NCBI GenBank assembly: GCA_001510575.1
Contig: LNGK01000014.1
Location: 126,462-190,461 of the forward strand
Origin: Knoxdaviesia capensis
Taxonomy: Eukaryota > Ascomycota > Sordariomycetes > Microascales > Gondwanamycetaceae
Direction of reading: 5' to 3'
DNA length: 64,000 bases
Shown here: positions 1-12,085 of the stretch, piece by piece
Numbering within the stretch: position 1 is the first letter of the stretch
Layout: each line of letters starts with the position of its first letter
Notes under the pieces: generated by a model
What the model was told of the DNA's origin: nothing
The model's database searches: none
The model's input: only the letters and a program-made list of their open reading frames with translations
Translations under genes and position numbers: made by a program

Positions 1-118
1 AGAGAGCATGGGGGCGGTAGAGGATGTTTGAAGACCGGGGGACCGGAAGCCAGAAGGAGAGACGAGGGGAGACCGAGACATCAAGACTTCACGGAGACAG
101 AGAGATGCGAACACTTAC

Positions 119-163
119 CGACGGCGCCAGAATTGGCCGCGACGACTCTAGAGACGAAGGCAT
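119..163 (-). CDS. possible first exon of a gene leaving the left edge
   Basis: On the minus strand an ATG at 163 opens 15 codons (begins MPSSLESSR) and ends exactly at a consensus GTAAGT donor at 118-113, phase 0. The DNA upstream (164-520, read on the minus strand) is pyrimidine-rich, as in fungal leaders. The remaining 112 bases to the window edge would be intron; I see no clear acceptor in them. The product is unknown. This could be chance, since the exon is very short. Confidence 0.3.
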
Positions 164-940
164 GATGATGGTGATGTGATGGTGTGAGGGATGTGTGGTG
201 GATGAAGGCGAGAGAGTGTGAGTGAAGAGCGAGTGAGTACCGGCAGAGAGAAAGAGGGTGTGGCGAGAACAACAATACGTAGATTAGAGGGAAAAGTCAG
301 AAGAAAGAAATGATACGAGATAGGAGAAAAAGAACCAGACACACTCCGAGATGATGTCAAGATGTGTGCGGGAAGTCAAAGGTTTAGGGAGGGAGGAAAA
401 AAGGTTAGGTTGGAGGAGGAAAAGAAAAAAGGAACAAAAAAAAAGAACGGGGGAAATGATAAGTCACAGAAGGAGCGAAGGTCTGTGTGGTGTGGAAGGA
501 GGGAAAAAAAGAGTGGGCAGGGGCGCCAGAGTTAGGGTTTGGGGCCCTCTGTCTGGGCCTGAGGGCCGCTGAGCTATAAGGACAGACACCTTGGAACCCT
601 AACGTAGCGACAGCCATGGGGATGAAGTCCTCTTTGGCAGTAAATGCACAGTGCTGGTACATCCCGGGATGTGCAGAAGCCCACATGGTGATGTGCCGTT
701 CAAATCAAAGACAGGGACGCAAAGTTACGGCCGTCGGCGGTGGGTGAGTTTTCAGAGTGCCGCTGTTCCTGGTCTAAATGAGGCTTACCTGCTGGCCCCA
801 ATAAATTGGATTAAACTGGGTATATATCTTCATGGCCGAGAAGAAAGTTCCTGGTGGGCTTCTAGTCACGGTTAGTTTCGACTTAGGACTACAAATCTGC
901 TCCATTTGATGGTTTGTATTACGCGTACACACTCCAGTTC

Positions 941-989
<49 letters not shown>
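941..989. repeat. (CT)n microsatellite
   Basis: An almost pure TC dinucleotide tract of about 49 bases, with one G interruption. Confidence 0.95.
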
Positions 990-993
<4 letters not shown>

Positions 994-1505
994 GCATTTG
1001 GCCGAGGATGTAGCAGGTTTCTGCAGGACAGACTCTGAATGTCTGAGGAATCCTCCGGCCGGGCTGTGTGGCTCCCCTTTACCCGGTGGTTCCATGCGTG
1101 GCCAGCTGGTGCAAACATCTGATGCACGCTTCAGCCGTCACCCCAACGCATCGTCTTCTTGTGCTGTTCTGGTCTCGTTTGCTCTTCCTTCGCCGGGTTG
1201 ACACAGTGCTTCCACCTCTGCAAGTTGCTCTGCAAATCCACCCGCTTATCGCGCGGTGTCACTTTCCCCGACGATAGACACGCCTCTTTTACGGAGTAAA
1301 AAACCACGCGTCGTTTGCTTGGGAACCAGGTAATGCCAACGCAAAACTCGCCGGAAAATTACACTCATCCATCCCCCTGGTTGGGCCCATGACACTTATG
1401 AAACCGTGATGATCTTAGTTCGTGACTATGCCTGTATCGATCCACTTTGGGCAGAGCGAAGAGAGACAGGTTGATCTCCTTATTGGAACGTTCTGGGGAT
1501 TATTA

Positions 1506-1534
1506 TACTGTACAGTACAGTACTGTACTGTACA
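1506..1534. repeat. GTACTGTAC palindromic cluster, copy 1
   Basis: Overlapping ACTGTAC/GTACAGT units make a nearly self-complementary stretch. The same motif recurs at about 39190, 39725, 40523, 41778 and 45691. Confidence 0.85.
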
Positions 1535-2086
1535 GCCAGAGTTGTTCTACTCGTTGATGGTGGTCTTCATATCTGTTTTCTTGTTCATCTGTTCACTCCG
1601 TCTCTTCCGGTACTGGCTCCGACACCTATCGGCCTGGCGATGTTTGTGAATACCGAAGTACTCAGCTTGCATAAAGGGGTTCTGCATCTTGTTATCCAAA
1701 GCTGGCCCGCGTCAAGTACCACTACGGCACAGGCCTGGCTGTGCGTAGTAGGCCTCGCCGAACCGAGCCACCAACCAATATAGCCTTAGTGAAGACCAGT
1801 CGTTATCCCATTCATCAAGCTTCGCCATCACCCCATCGGCTAATTCACATGAAAAGACCGGAAGCTTGCATTCTTGTGTATCGGGTCGCCTTCTACTGTA
1901 GTGTCTTGCTGCCGATTTACGCACTGAACGGAAATATTCAATCACGATAAATAGTGCGTGGAAGCACTAATCTGAACACCGATACCACGTCGAACTACAG
2001 TGGAAGAAGGGCTGTGGGAAAATCTGCTCTCACGAGTTTTCCACGTGGCGCGCGCATATTGTGGACAGGGCTGGTTGGACAGGGCG

Positions 2087-2144
2087 TTTTTTTTTTTTCT
2101 TTTCTTTCTTTTCTTTTCTTTTCTTTTCTTTTTTTCTTTCTTTC
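2087..2144. repeat. TTTTC-rich pyrimidine tract
   Basis: A homopolymer T run followed by repeated TTTTC/TTTC units on the plus strand. Confidence 0.9.
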
Positions 2145-3532
2145 TGGCTGGGGCTGAGATAGAGGGTGTCCAGTTCTTTTCGTTCTTTTCCCTTTCTGTC
2201 TATTCAATACTGCCACCGACAGCCGAGCAATAATCTCGCCGGCCTGATGGGCGGTGTGTTGTGTGCTCTATGCTAGGTACACATTCACCGCCTATCCAAT
2301 ACGCGATATATGCCCTCCAGAGATACCAGCTTCGTCATTTGGTAAATCCTCACCGGCACTGCGACGTCCACTGCCCGATCGCCATCCGGCCGCGATTCAG
2401 CATGACGTCTCCCGTCTATTGCGGGGACCCGCACCGATCCCCGGCGGCAAGATGAAGTTCATTCTGTGGCATCGCCCGCAGTACCAGAAAAAGGGCATCG
2501 CCATGGCTTCTTGTTGCGGGTGTTTTTATATTCGCGGGGGTTCGAAGCGGTAGGTCGTGCTTCTTTGACGGGTAGGTATCCCACGTGCTCCGGCTCGGTT
2601 ATGAGTATATATGTAAACTCTATGATAAATGATGGTGGTTTGGGTGTTAGTGGAAGCGTAAAGCAGAGGAACGCGTCGATGCTTTCTTATATGGCATCCA
2701 GGCAACTCAAGGCTGCTACTTCATTACAGTCAGAACGCAGTATACTCCATGTCATTGCGCTGTGCCTGGCTAAGCAAGCAGTCACAGATTTCCCAAGTCA
2801 CAGCACGGCGTTTCCTCCGTTCAGTCACCAAGACGACACTCCCTCCATAGACGTTTCATGGGCTCGGGCACGCTCGTTTTGTCACTGTCATACATATCGG
2901 AAGTGTGGGAATAATATCAAAAGTATTCCTGTGTGGACGGATAGAAGATGACGAAAGGATCCCCCCCCCCCCAACCAACATCGCATGTAGAGGAAGCCTG
3001 TGATAACCAGAGTTCCAGTCTAAGCTGTTTCCAGTTGATCAAGTCTTCTGCGGCAGTGTCAACGCAAAGACTACGGGCGAGCCTCTAATGGCCCTCCGCG
3101 GAAGTAAGTCTGGTTTTTCTCGATTTAGCGGTGTTCAACAACACGCCAGAATGGACTTTCAGTCTCTAGCAACGCAAGCCGTATGGCAATTGATAGTATG
3201 CCACCCCCGGGAGGGAACGTGGTGTATGAACAGGAACACAGTCTATTCGGTGATTGGTCCAAGCCAGGGAAGATATGAGTGCGTCGGAAAAATGGAGAGG
3301 CGAAGGCAGACTTATATAGACGAGGAGAACCCTCCGGTTTCGACCATGAATCACAGGTGAAAGCTTCCCTCCACCAACAGTCATGGCCTTGCGCTTGATA
3401 GAAACCTCAAACTCTAAACTGACAATATACTCCGTCATCGTGTTCCCGTTTCTAGCCTGGCCATTCCCCCCATTCCCCGGATCCAGTAGTGTTCCCCTTT
3501 TCCGTGCCGTGCCCATGTCCGCCTCCCCCCCC

Positions 3533-4136
3533 NNNNNNNNNNNNNNNNNNNNNNNNNNNNNNNNNNNNNNNNNNNNNNNNNNNNNNNNNNNNNNNNNNNN
3601 NNNNNNNNNNNNNNNNNNNNNNNNNNNNNNNNNNNNNNNNNNNNNNNNNNNNNNNNNNNNNNNNNNNNNNNNNNNNNNNNNNNNNNNNNNNNNNNNNNNN
3701 NNNNNNNNNNNNNNNNNNNNNNNNNNNNNNNNNNNNNNNNNNNNNNNNNNNNNNNNNNNNNNNNNNNNNNNNNNNNNNNNNNNNNNNNNNNNNNNNNNNN
3801 NNNNNNNNNNNNNNNNNNNNNNNNNNNNNNNNNNNNNNNNNNNNNNNNNNNNNNNNNNNNNNNNNNNNNNNNNNNNNNNNNNNNNNNNNNNNNNNNNNNN
3901 NNNNNNNNNNNNNNNNNNNNNNNNNNNNNNNNNNNNNNNNNNNNNNNNNNNNNNNNNNNNNNNNNNNNNNNNNNNNNNNNNNNNNNNNNNNNNNNNNNNN
4001 NNNNNNNNNNNNNNNNNNNNNNNNNNNNNNNNNNNNNNNNNNNNNNNNNNNNNNNNNNNNNNNNNNNNNNNNNNNNNNNNNNNNNNNNNNNNNNNNNNNN
4101 NNNNNNNNNNNNNNNNNNNNNNNNNNNNNNNNNNNN
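3533..4136. other. assembly gap (604 N)
   Basis: A run of N flanked on the left by nine C residues (3524-3532) and on the right by seven C (4137-4143). A C-rich or structured sequence probably broke the assembly. The gap removes the 3' end of the neighbouring cysteine-rich gene. Confidence 0.99.
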
Positions 4137-4177
4137 CCCCCCCACCTCAACCCAGAACCCACACCAGGAAGACTCAC

Positions 4178-4520
4178 CATATCGGGTGCACTCAATACAA
4201 CACCCATGGTCGCACGTGGTCTCGATCGACTCGACTTCGAGCGTCTCCGGATTGCGTACGTACCGCGTGGCCGGCATCACGCACCAGCCCTTGCCGTTGG
4301 GCCCCTGCTTGCACACGCAGCACACCCACGTGCCGTCCATCTTCTTGAACGCGCAGCTCTTCACCGGGCAGTCGCCCGCGCTTGGCTGCAGCGCCGCGAA
4401 GCTGCTCTTGCCGCACGGCGTCTCGTAGCCCGTTGTCAGGTCGATCAGCGCTGACAGGCAGTAGTGCCAGGTCACCGAGGTGTGCGCGCATGGATGGCGC
4501 CGGGGAAGGCCGTGACACAT
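4178..4520 (-). CDS. cysteine-rich putative zinc-binding protein, member 1 (3' end lost in gap)
   Basis: The ATG at 4520 opens about 114 codons rich in Cys and His. The N-terminus has C2, H3, P10, C11, H13, Y20 and C21. The C-terminal half has C51, C56, W65, a CCxC at 67-70, C80, C103, H105, CC at 107-108 and C111. Spacing of the N-terminal block is identical to the protein at 7526-7879, and the C-terminal block follows the same order. No signal peptide or membrane segment is visible, which suggests an intracellular metal-binding protein; that is inference. The exon ends at a GTGAGT donor (4177-4172), so a short last exon probably lies in the gap. Without splicing the frame runs into the N run. 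A minus-strand TATAAA sits about 280 bases upstream. I do not recognise a named family. Confidence 0.7.
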
Positions 4521-7500
4521 TTTGGAGAATTAGTGGTGTGAACAGGATCTGCTAGTGTGATGTTGTGGTCTTGTCAGTATGGGATTCAAGTGCAGGTTGA
4601 GTCAATGTGCAGCACTTACACTGTTCAATGGGTAGCAAGTATTCGTTTCTGGTAAGGTGAGGAGGACTGTCTTCGTAGGTGATTCGAGATGGTATTTCCA
4701 GCTGAGAAAGCTTCGTATATGGTCAATTGTCATAGAAGCGCTTGATCATAGACATGGCGGTCCGAGTAGTCCACCACGCCGCGCAGGATCAACCGGTTTA
4801 TATGTGACAGCAGCCGTCCTCATCCCGCGTCCCTCAAGCGAAAACAAGCACCCCCAAGTGCACACACTACGTCGTCCATCACTTTCCACCCGCCTCGTCT
4901 CCCACCTCCTGAAATGACCTCGCGGTTCCGGGCTCCCTCTTCGGATGCAACTCGTGCTTGTGTTCAGCCACAGCCGTTCAATCTTTTCGTTCAGCAGCCC
5001 CCGGCACGATGATCCAGGATGATCTCCTTTGTTCTCGTATTGTGAGCCTGCTGCACCGGTCGGGATTGCCCGCGCCCGTCCGGCTGCGGCGTACACGGGA
5101 TATTGGCCCTCGACCAATATTGCATAGCATTGGATGAGGGCGGGGGGGCTGAACGAGCCGCAAGTCCCTTGGGGCAGCACAAGCTTTTTGGGGGGCGTTA
5201 ATATTGGCTTTTCTCTTGTTGCCTCATCGCCATGGGATACACACACCCCCAAGTCCACGCATCGTCCAGAGGTATCATGTATCACCAGCAGGGTCCTCGC
5301 AGGTTCTCGAGACTACATGGCGACCAGCCAAACGAGATTGCACTCTCCCAGCACCCTGGGGAAGCCGGTCCCTGTGCAGGTCCTACAAACACCTCTGTGA
5401 ATGCATTGGCGGTGAGAAGAAGGTGTCGGCGATAGTTGAAAGTCGATAAGTGCCCCACACCACACCCACACAGCAACGTGGGCTGAAAACATGAACTGAA
5501 GTCCGCCCCGTCCCGTGCCGATCTTGAGGCGCCATCTCGCTTTGTTTGATTACTCTGGGCCCCTGTTCCCTGCTGGTGGTAGCAGCCTCTGCCAGATGCA
5601 GTCGTCTGACTGCATCCCAGGACGAGAAGAAAGAAAAAACTCCTGCTGGCGATGTAAGACGATAGTGGCCGGACACCAGGCCGCCCCTCTCCCCCGCCCG
5701 TGATCCTGGAGAGCGTTTATATTGGCTTGGATCCTCGCCTAGACCTGTGATATCTGGCCCTGGGGGGCTTTTGTGACTTACACACGCACTTTCACCCGGT
5801 CCAAGCAGGCTCTGTTTTAGATCCCGATGTCCGTCTGTATGTCTCGGGTGTATGCCTGTGTTAGATTGCTTGTATGATCGGATGCCAACGGAACGAGGTT
5901 GGCCTTCATCTCCGCTTGACTCTCGCGTCGTCTATCTGCTCTCTCTCGCCATTTGGCCGCACCCCCCCCCGACCCTTTTTCTTATTCTTGCCATGTTGCA
6001 ATATGTGATCAGGAGTATCCCCGGCTCAGAGGCCACGGGCCAGACGTGGCGTGTGTCTGTCATGTTGGCAGCATTTAACGTCAGCCATCGAAGGTAGACA
6101 CAGGATCTCGGCGGCATGGGGAGAGGCAGATTTCAGGCCCGCACGTTGACGCCGATCAGCCCATGACTGCTCACCGTCATCGAAAGCGTGGCTTCGCAGT
6201 AGTAGTCTGCGACTCCCCCCGACGAATTGTCCGGCCTGGTCCCTATCCTGCGTAACTGAGACTGAGGAAATGGAACAAACGCCCCCATCCCCCCATGTTG
6301 CCGCCTTGGGCTGCGCGGCATCGTGGTACCAAGAGGGGGAAAAACAAAAGGGGTGGGGGGGTGCAAATGCTGTAAGCCCAGTCTGTGGATTGTTCTGTGC
6401 TACCACGTGTCCACTCTTTCGTGAAACCATGATCTTGCGCCTGTCTCTCGCTCCCGCCCACCCAGGTCCGTCCTTGCAAGTGTCTTTGCCCGGCGATAGC
6501 CCGCGTCGGTTTCGCCGTTTGTTGGCCACCCTCAAGCCACATATCGGCTGCACTGCAACGATGAAGGCTTTTCTTCGCGGGTGCATGTCTCAGAAGGAGA
6601 AATCAGAAAAACATCGACGATTCAGTAGCTTGTTCATCTCATGTGCTGTTTGTTGATGTAACGTGCCCACAAGTAAGGAGCTTTGTGTCCCGCATGGCAT
6701 CTTGCATATGCGTTGATATCACTCCCGCGACTACAATTTGCAGGTATAGAGCATCATTGACCCGATATTCTCGATTCGCCCGTAGTCTGCCGACCCGAGA
6801 CGCTATCTCTGTCCCTCTGGCCAATATATTCGCATCCGTAGCTCCCGCATCTTCCCTAGGCCATCATCCGGAAGTCTGATCCACGATCCGCAAGATTTAC
6901 TTCCCCGGACGCGTAGATTGCCGGTGCACATCTCGACAACTCGCAGCGTTTACGCGTGATGCGGGAGGCTGTGTTGAAGTTGTACTGCAGGCTGCACATC
7001 CTTCAGCTCCGATCGGCCATAGCATCCGGGCCACTCAGATTCTGTGCTCCGTAGCCAGAATAGCCACTGGGATTGGGATCTGTGCATGGCGTATGTTGCC
7101 CGAATGCCGTTGTTTTCCGAGTGAAGTGGAGGCATAGTATCTCTTTCCAACTGCGTAAGTAGCGTCCTGGTCCGTAGGACAGGCTCGGGAGCGGAACACA
7201 TCCATATTACAGCAGTACCACAGCAAGCAAATGGAGACCTGGCAACCATGACACTAATCAACGGCGAGTTCCTCATTGCAATCTATCATCTATGTCGACC
7301 TCGCTAAACATTTCTAGCTCCATCTCAGCCTCATGTGCCTGAAGTAGTCTGGCCGGTACAATCGCAGCGCCCTCCCGGCTCAATTATTTGGACGGATTCC
7401 CGTCCCGGAGTCCAGCCCACATTGTAACCCAAAGCACCAAACCATCAAACATGAAAGACAAAATCTAAGTAAGTAAAAAGACAGAATCAAGCCCCAAGAC

Positions 7501-7525
7501 CGTATCCACATCCCAACCGAAAAAA
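4521..7525. other. gene-free stretch upstream of member 1
   Basis: About 3.0 kb with no supported gene. ORFs such as 4746-5285 and 6026-6586 (minus) lack splice sites, domain character or codon regularity. It contains a TATA-like site at 4797-4802 and a C run near 5960. It may be an extended promoter or long leader for the gene at 4178-4520. Confidence 0.5.
4797..4802 (-). promoter_or_regulatory. candidate TATA box for cysteine-rich member 1
   Basis: TATAAA on the minus strand, about 277 bases 5' of the ATG at 4520. The distance would imply a leader of roughly 240 bases. The assignment rests on motif and orientation only. Confidence 0.3.
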
Positions 7526-7879
7526 CTAGTCCCTCGCAGCTTCACACGTATCGCAGCAAAGATGCTCACACCGGTACTCGTTCCCCTCGATGATCATCAC
7601 ACAGCTGCACCGCCCACGCACATTCCAGCTCTTGCCGCACCAGCAGCAGTTCCAGGACCGGTTGTGCACCTCGTAGGGACACTTGGGCAGCGGGCACGAT
7701 GGGATGGCGCGCGGGTCGAGCCCTGGCGGCGGCGGGTGCGGGATGTTCTGCGTGGTCACACTGCGGCACGGGCGGCGCGCGGCCGACGGGTCGCGGCGCG
7801 ACGAGGGCGCGGCCGTGCAGTACGAGGTCAGCGTGCACACATGCTCGCATGGCAGCTTGTAGGTGGTTTGGTGGCACAT
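7526..7879 (-). CDS. cysteine-rich putative zinc-binding protein, member 2
   Basis: A single-exon ORF of 117 codons from ATG 7879 to TAG 7526. Thirteen or more cysteines: C2, C11, C15, C21, C38, C62, C67, CCxC at 78-81, C91, C93, C104, CC at 108-109 and C112, with H3, H13 and H106. The block M-C-H-x6-P-C-x-H-x6-Y-C matches member 1 position for position. The tail W-x-C-C-x-C, then C, then C-E-H-x-C-C-x2-C repeats member 1's tail. The middle is Pro/Arg-rich and variable. There is no signal peptide, so it is likely intracellular. Paired CxxC/CxH ligands suggest one or two zinc sites (inference). It is complete and the best reference copy of the set. The ORF is clearly more GC-rich than its flanks. 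I cannot name a family. Confidence 0.75.
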   Translation of the reverse strand: MCHQTTYKLPCEHVCTLTSYCTAAPSSRRDPSAARRPCRSVTTQNIPHPPPPGLDPRAIPSCPLPKCPYEVHNRSWNCCWCGKSWNVRGRCSCVMIIEGNEYRCEHLCCDTCEAARD

Positions 7880-10800
7880 GCTTAAAGACGGTGTGGGTGG
7901 GTGGGTGCCCCTAGGCTGGGAAGAGAATGTCTGGTCTGCGGGAACGGGTCTGGCGGGAGGAGGCTCAATTTCGGGAGTGTGGGTGATTGGGTCGTTTAGA
8001 TTAGGCGGTCGGATGAATTATTAGTGCTCCGTTGCGTCTCGTCGCTCCGACGTCGCACTCCAGAACTCGGTAGTGTCAGTGATTGATTGGGTGGCTCGGG
8101 TGTGTTTACCGCCCGTCTCTCCAAGATCTTGTTAGTGCTGCAGCGTGTGGCGTCGATAGTGCGATAGACTCTGGTATCCTCAGATGCAGTCACCGCAGAT
8201 TCCTGCAGCTTGGGGGATCTCGTCCAGTGTCCAAGGAAGGCTATTCTTGTTGCTCAACACCCCGGGAGGCCTGTGGACAGCGTGTAGATAGTGTGCAGTT
8301 GACAGTCAGACGGAGTGTGATGTGGGATCTCAGTTGATGGCAACGACACCCCTTTCATGCAGATCAGCCTTTCCCGATTTCAAGGTTCGGGGAAGAAAGC
8401 ACGATGAAGGCACGGCAGGTCTGTAACGTACGTAACTGGGACCGATCCAGATGGCCCGGCCCGACAATTTGGGTGTAGCGTGGTCAGATTCTGGCTGCAG
8501 AGCTTGGGCCCTTGTCAACTTCTCTGGCGTGGGAATATATATGGCGCAGCTGCTGTGCGTCCGGAATGTCTGGTGGAGGATTGGAGATGGCTGGTGAAGA
8601 TATGCAGAGAGAGAGATATATAGATATGCCTCCTGGTGTGGGAAGATCTTGGTCTAATGCGGCAAAACAAGCAGCAAGTTTCAGTCAGGCGTTGATGAAG
8701 TACAGATCAAGGATCTAGAAAGAAGAAAGTGGCCGCTAGAGGAGGTAAATGATGGACAAGGTTTAGGTAGTGAGAGAAGACAGATGTGTGTAGTATAGAG
8801 ACGTAGCTGCAGTGTGTAAGTTGGGAAAACACGAGGATCTTGGAGCTGGATGTCTTGTCAACAAAAGGGGAAAAAAGAAGGAGAGTCGCAGCCTGGTTAA
8901 ATAGTCCAGACGGAAGAACTGAAAGACTCAAGCCATCCCTCACTCGTCTCCGAGTCCTTGAATCCCAGGCCGGCAAGTATCGAGAGCACCAACCAGAAAA
9001 GGGGGGTGGTATCAACCTCTCGCCTCGCAACCGTCGGTATCTCGCTCAGCAAGTATTATGCTCTCCGCCAAACTGCTGACCCGTCCGTTCTATTGGCACG
9101 GTCGCCGTAAAGACCAACTATTTTCGATAATGTCCACAAGATTCCGCCCGTCCCTCCTTTCTCCCCTGGCGTCTTTTGGGGGTTCACAAAGGAGGTGTAG
9201 ACCACCACACACAAGACTCCAGCCCATTCACAAGGGGGACAAGATGAGAAGACAGACACGCTCTGGGTAGGCAAAGAGTGAAAGAAAGATTGGTGGGATG
9301 GTGGTGTCAAACTCGCTTCCGGCGACTCACTCAGGACGCCAGGTTCAGCTTTCTTTTAGACACTCAGGGGATGTTGGTTATTGGGTTCCGATTGTCCAGA
9401 AGCAATGTAGTTTGTGGTCTGCTTGTTCTCAGTTGCCACCTCTTCAAGTGGAAAAGGGGGGACGTAACCGATGGACGCAGGCGTTTTGGAGGAGGAGATG
9501 GACGGTCCGGTAGGCTGGCTGGAGGGGGATATCCCGGCAGTTGCTGTCTGGATGTCAGTCACTTTGATGGTCCGGGTGTAGTGGTGCATATATCTCCCAT
9601 CCGCTTCGTTCTTTCATTCTCCTCTCCTGTTCTCTGTTGACTCCTGCCTTGAACGGTGGGGGGCAACCTCTCTAGGATACCCGATAGGATCGCCTTCAGA
9701 TATCGACGATTTGCCTATCAGCTCGCTAGAGGGAAAATGCAGAAAATCAGACACGGTTCCGATTCGCAGGCTTTGAGTGTCTAGGATCGGGGAAAGGCAG
9801 AATCAAATCTAGAGACAGACAACTCGGGTGATTCTTGTTTCGTTCCTAGATGGCCTTTGTCACCAGATGGCGGCGCCGCCGGAAGACGGGATCGATTGGG
9901 TGGGATTTTTTGGAGATTCTCGGTTCGTAATTCTTTTCTTGTGTCTCTCTTTTCCGCCTCGTTCGCATCCCGGAACGGCCGATCCTCCTTGACTCTGTCT
10001 ATGATCAAGATAGGATCTGGATGAATCCAACCGTGGGCGTTCGAATGCTCTGAGAACACTCACGTCATGCCAGGGTTAGGGGCGGGAACGACGATCTGGC
10101 AAGCTTGGTTCAGGGGTCGATGATGAATGGCAAGTCCTGTATAGGTTGAGTCAAGAAGTTGCCGTGTGGCAATTTCATGCAAGTGGCTCGCGGGATGCTC
10201 TCGTCGATACCAATCAGAGATCTCTGTTGGGAGCTGAAGAGATTGCAATATTTAACAGGCGAGTACGAAGCGATTGGGCCAGTCAGGGGACAATCGTTCT
10301 GCGTAAAAGTGGCAGCCAGTTCCCCTGCTCTTGTGGCGTCTCTCTATCACTCCTTTCGTTCTGGCTCTGACTCTCGTGGGTCTGGCTGTATGGCTGTAGA
10401 TGTGCGTAAGTGATGTTCTACCACTTTCACTGGTGGATACCACAATTCCAGCAGGCTCTAGAGTCACCGAGTGTAAGTCGGCTTCCAATCGTCAGTTAGT
10501 TGGTGTCATGTCAAGGAAGATCAAGTTGAACAAGGCCATATATGACATCCAAGTCCAGCGGCCAAGCCCAATCGGGATATCAATGCGTACCTACCTTCAC
10601 ACACTTCTCTTGCTCATAGACAGACACGCTGGACACTCTCCTTTCGCCGAGGTGGTTGATCGTTGGTCTTTGGGTGATAATCTTGGAATGCAGTTCTCCG
10701 GCGGTTGTGTAATGCTGGCTTCTGCGCATTCGCGATACCGGGATCTTCAGCCACGCTTTATCATCTCACGGTCAAGGAGCAGGAAGATATCCAATATTTC

Positions 10801-12085
10801 CCGGCTGCACCCGTTGCTATATGCAGATACGGCTTAGCCACTCGATCCTTAGAAGCCCGTCCTTCCCGTGTAATCCTCTCGTTCGTTCGGCCTTACTCTT
10901 TTCCACTTGCGGCCCAAGTTGAAGCTCTAGCCGACGGCTCGCTTCACTTTTCCGTTTTTCTCTGGCTGCAGCATCATCCTGGGGAAAAGGGACGGCACTC
11001 TAGGTTCTTGTCAGCCAGTGAGTAGCACTTGTGAATAGGATAACTCACCACGGAAAGAGTGGTGTGGTGACATGTTTAATATCTCCTATCCAGATTTGTT
11101 CAGCATCAATGACCTCTTATCATGATGCTCTGGATCACTCTTGGCCCTGATTCCGTCCGGCTCGAGCTGACCTCGACTTATCGATATGGCCCTCAGTCTC
11201 CCCGTATTTGCACTTTTGTTTTCACATTCCAGTTGGCGGCGAGTCCCCCGGATAAAACCGGAGCCTTGTGATAGGCATCAGGGCTTCTGTAGTGTCATAG
11301 GGCAACACACAATCGGGCGGGGATTTTTTTCTTCTCCTTCGACCACGCCGGTGTGGAATGGTTACGTCTGGTTGGTGAAAGCTGTAAGCCTGGCGGAAAC
11401 ATTCCTTCTATGCGAAACTTCGAGCCCCTAAGTCATGTTCATCCATCTTCTGTACGAGAGACTGACCTCTTCCAGCCTATAGGTAAGTTTGCTGCCGGCT
11501 CCGAATTCCTTGTTCTGTCATATCACGTCCGAAGCTCTGGGGTTTTTATCTCGTGGGGATGAAGAACAGATGTCTCGAGTACCAATATAGCTATATTTAT
11601 ATCCAAAAGCCCCAGTGACTCACCGAGACTCGGAGTAGTGGCCTGCTATGCCAGCATTTTGCCTTGTTTCCACCAACCATACTCTTCCGGATATCCCGTA
11701 TCTGGGGATGATAACAGTGATGAATCTTAACAGTGCAATCAATTATCTATTCCGGTGTGTGTGTGTGTGTGTGTGTAAAGAACCAGCAGATGATGAACGC
11801 CGCATGGGATCCCATGTTCAACGGTCATTCAGGCGGGAGTTTGTAGAAATGAAAAAGTAGAATTAAAATAACAATATGAATCAATGAGCAAAAACAAACA
11901 ATTGATCCAGCCGGAACATGATCCCCATATCCGGCATATAATGTGTTCACATCATTTCAACATCTCCGCATATCAACATCAAACTAAATATCCATGGTGG
12001 TGGTCGTGTACTTGGTGGTTGGTGTGTCGTTTCGTCCACTCGTCTGCAGCTCATATATGTCGTTCGTATATATGTATATCACATG
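7880..12085. other. gene-free stretch between members 2 and 3
   Basis: About 4.2 kb with no supported gene. Short ORFs on both strands look random. It contains a (GT)n tract at 11755-11776 and a TTAGGG at 10076. It may hold the promoter and leader of the gene at 7526-7879, or unannotated non-coding RNA; nothing in the sequence decides this. Confidence 0.5.
11755..11776. repeat. (GT)n microsatellite
   Basis: Eleven GT dinucleotides in a row. Confidence 0.95.

Larger units (their letters stand above)
164..3532. other. gene-free stretch with simple repeats
   Basis: No ORF here has convincing protein character; the longest (2466-2951, plus, 161 codons) is compositionally random and has no splice support. 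The stretch holds a (CT)n tract at 941-989, a GTACTGTAC-type palindromic cluster at 1506-1534, a TTTTC-rich tract at 2087-2144, a 12-base C run at 2961-2972, and telobox-like octamers near 532 and 595. Confidence 0.6.

Noticed and set aside
2466..2951. 161-codon plus ORF
   Set aside because: No codon regularity or domain; lies in repeat-containing gene-free DNA.
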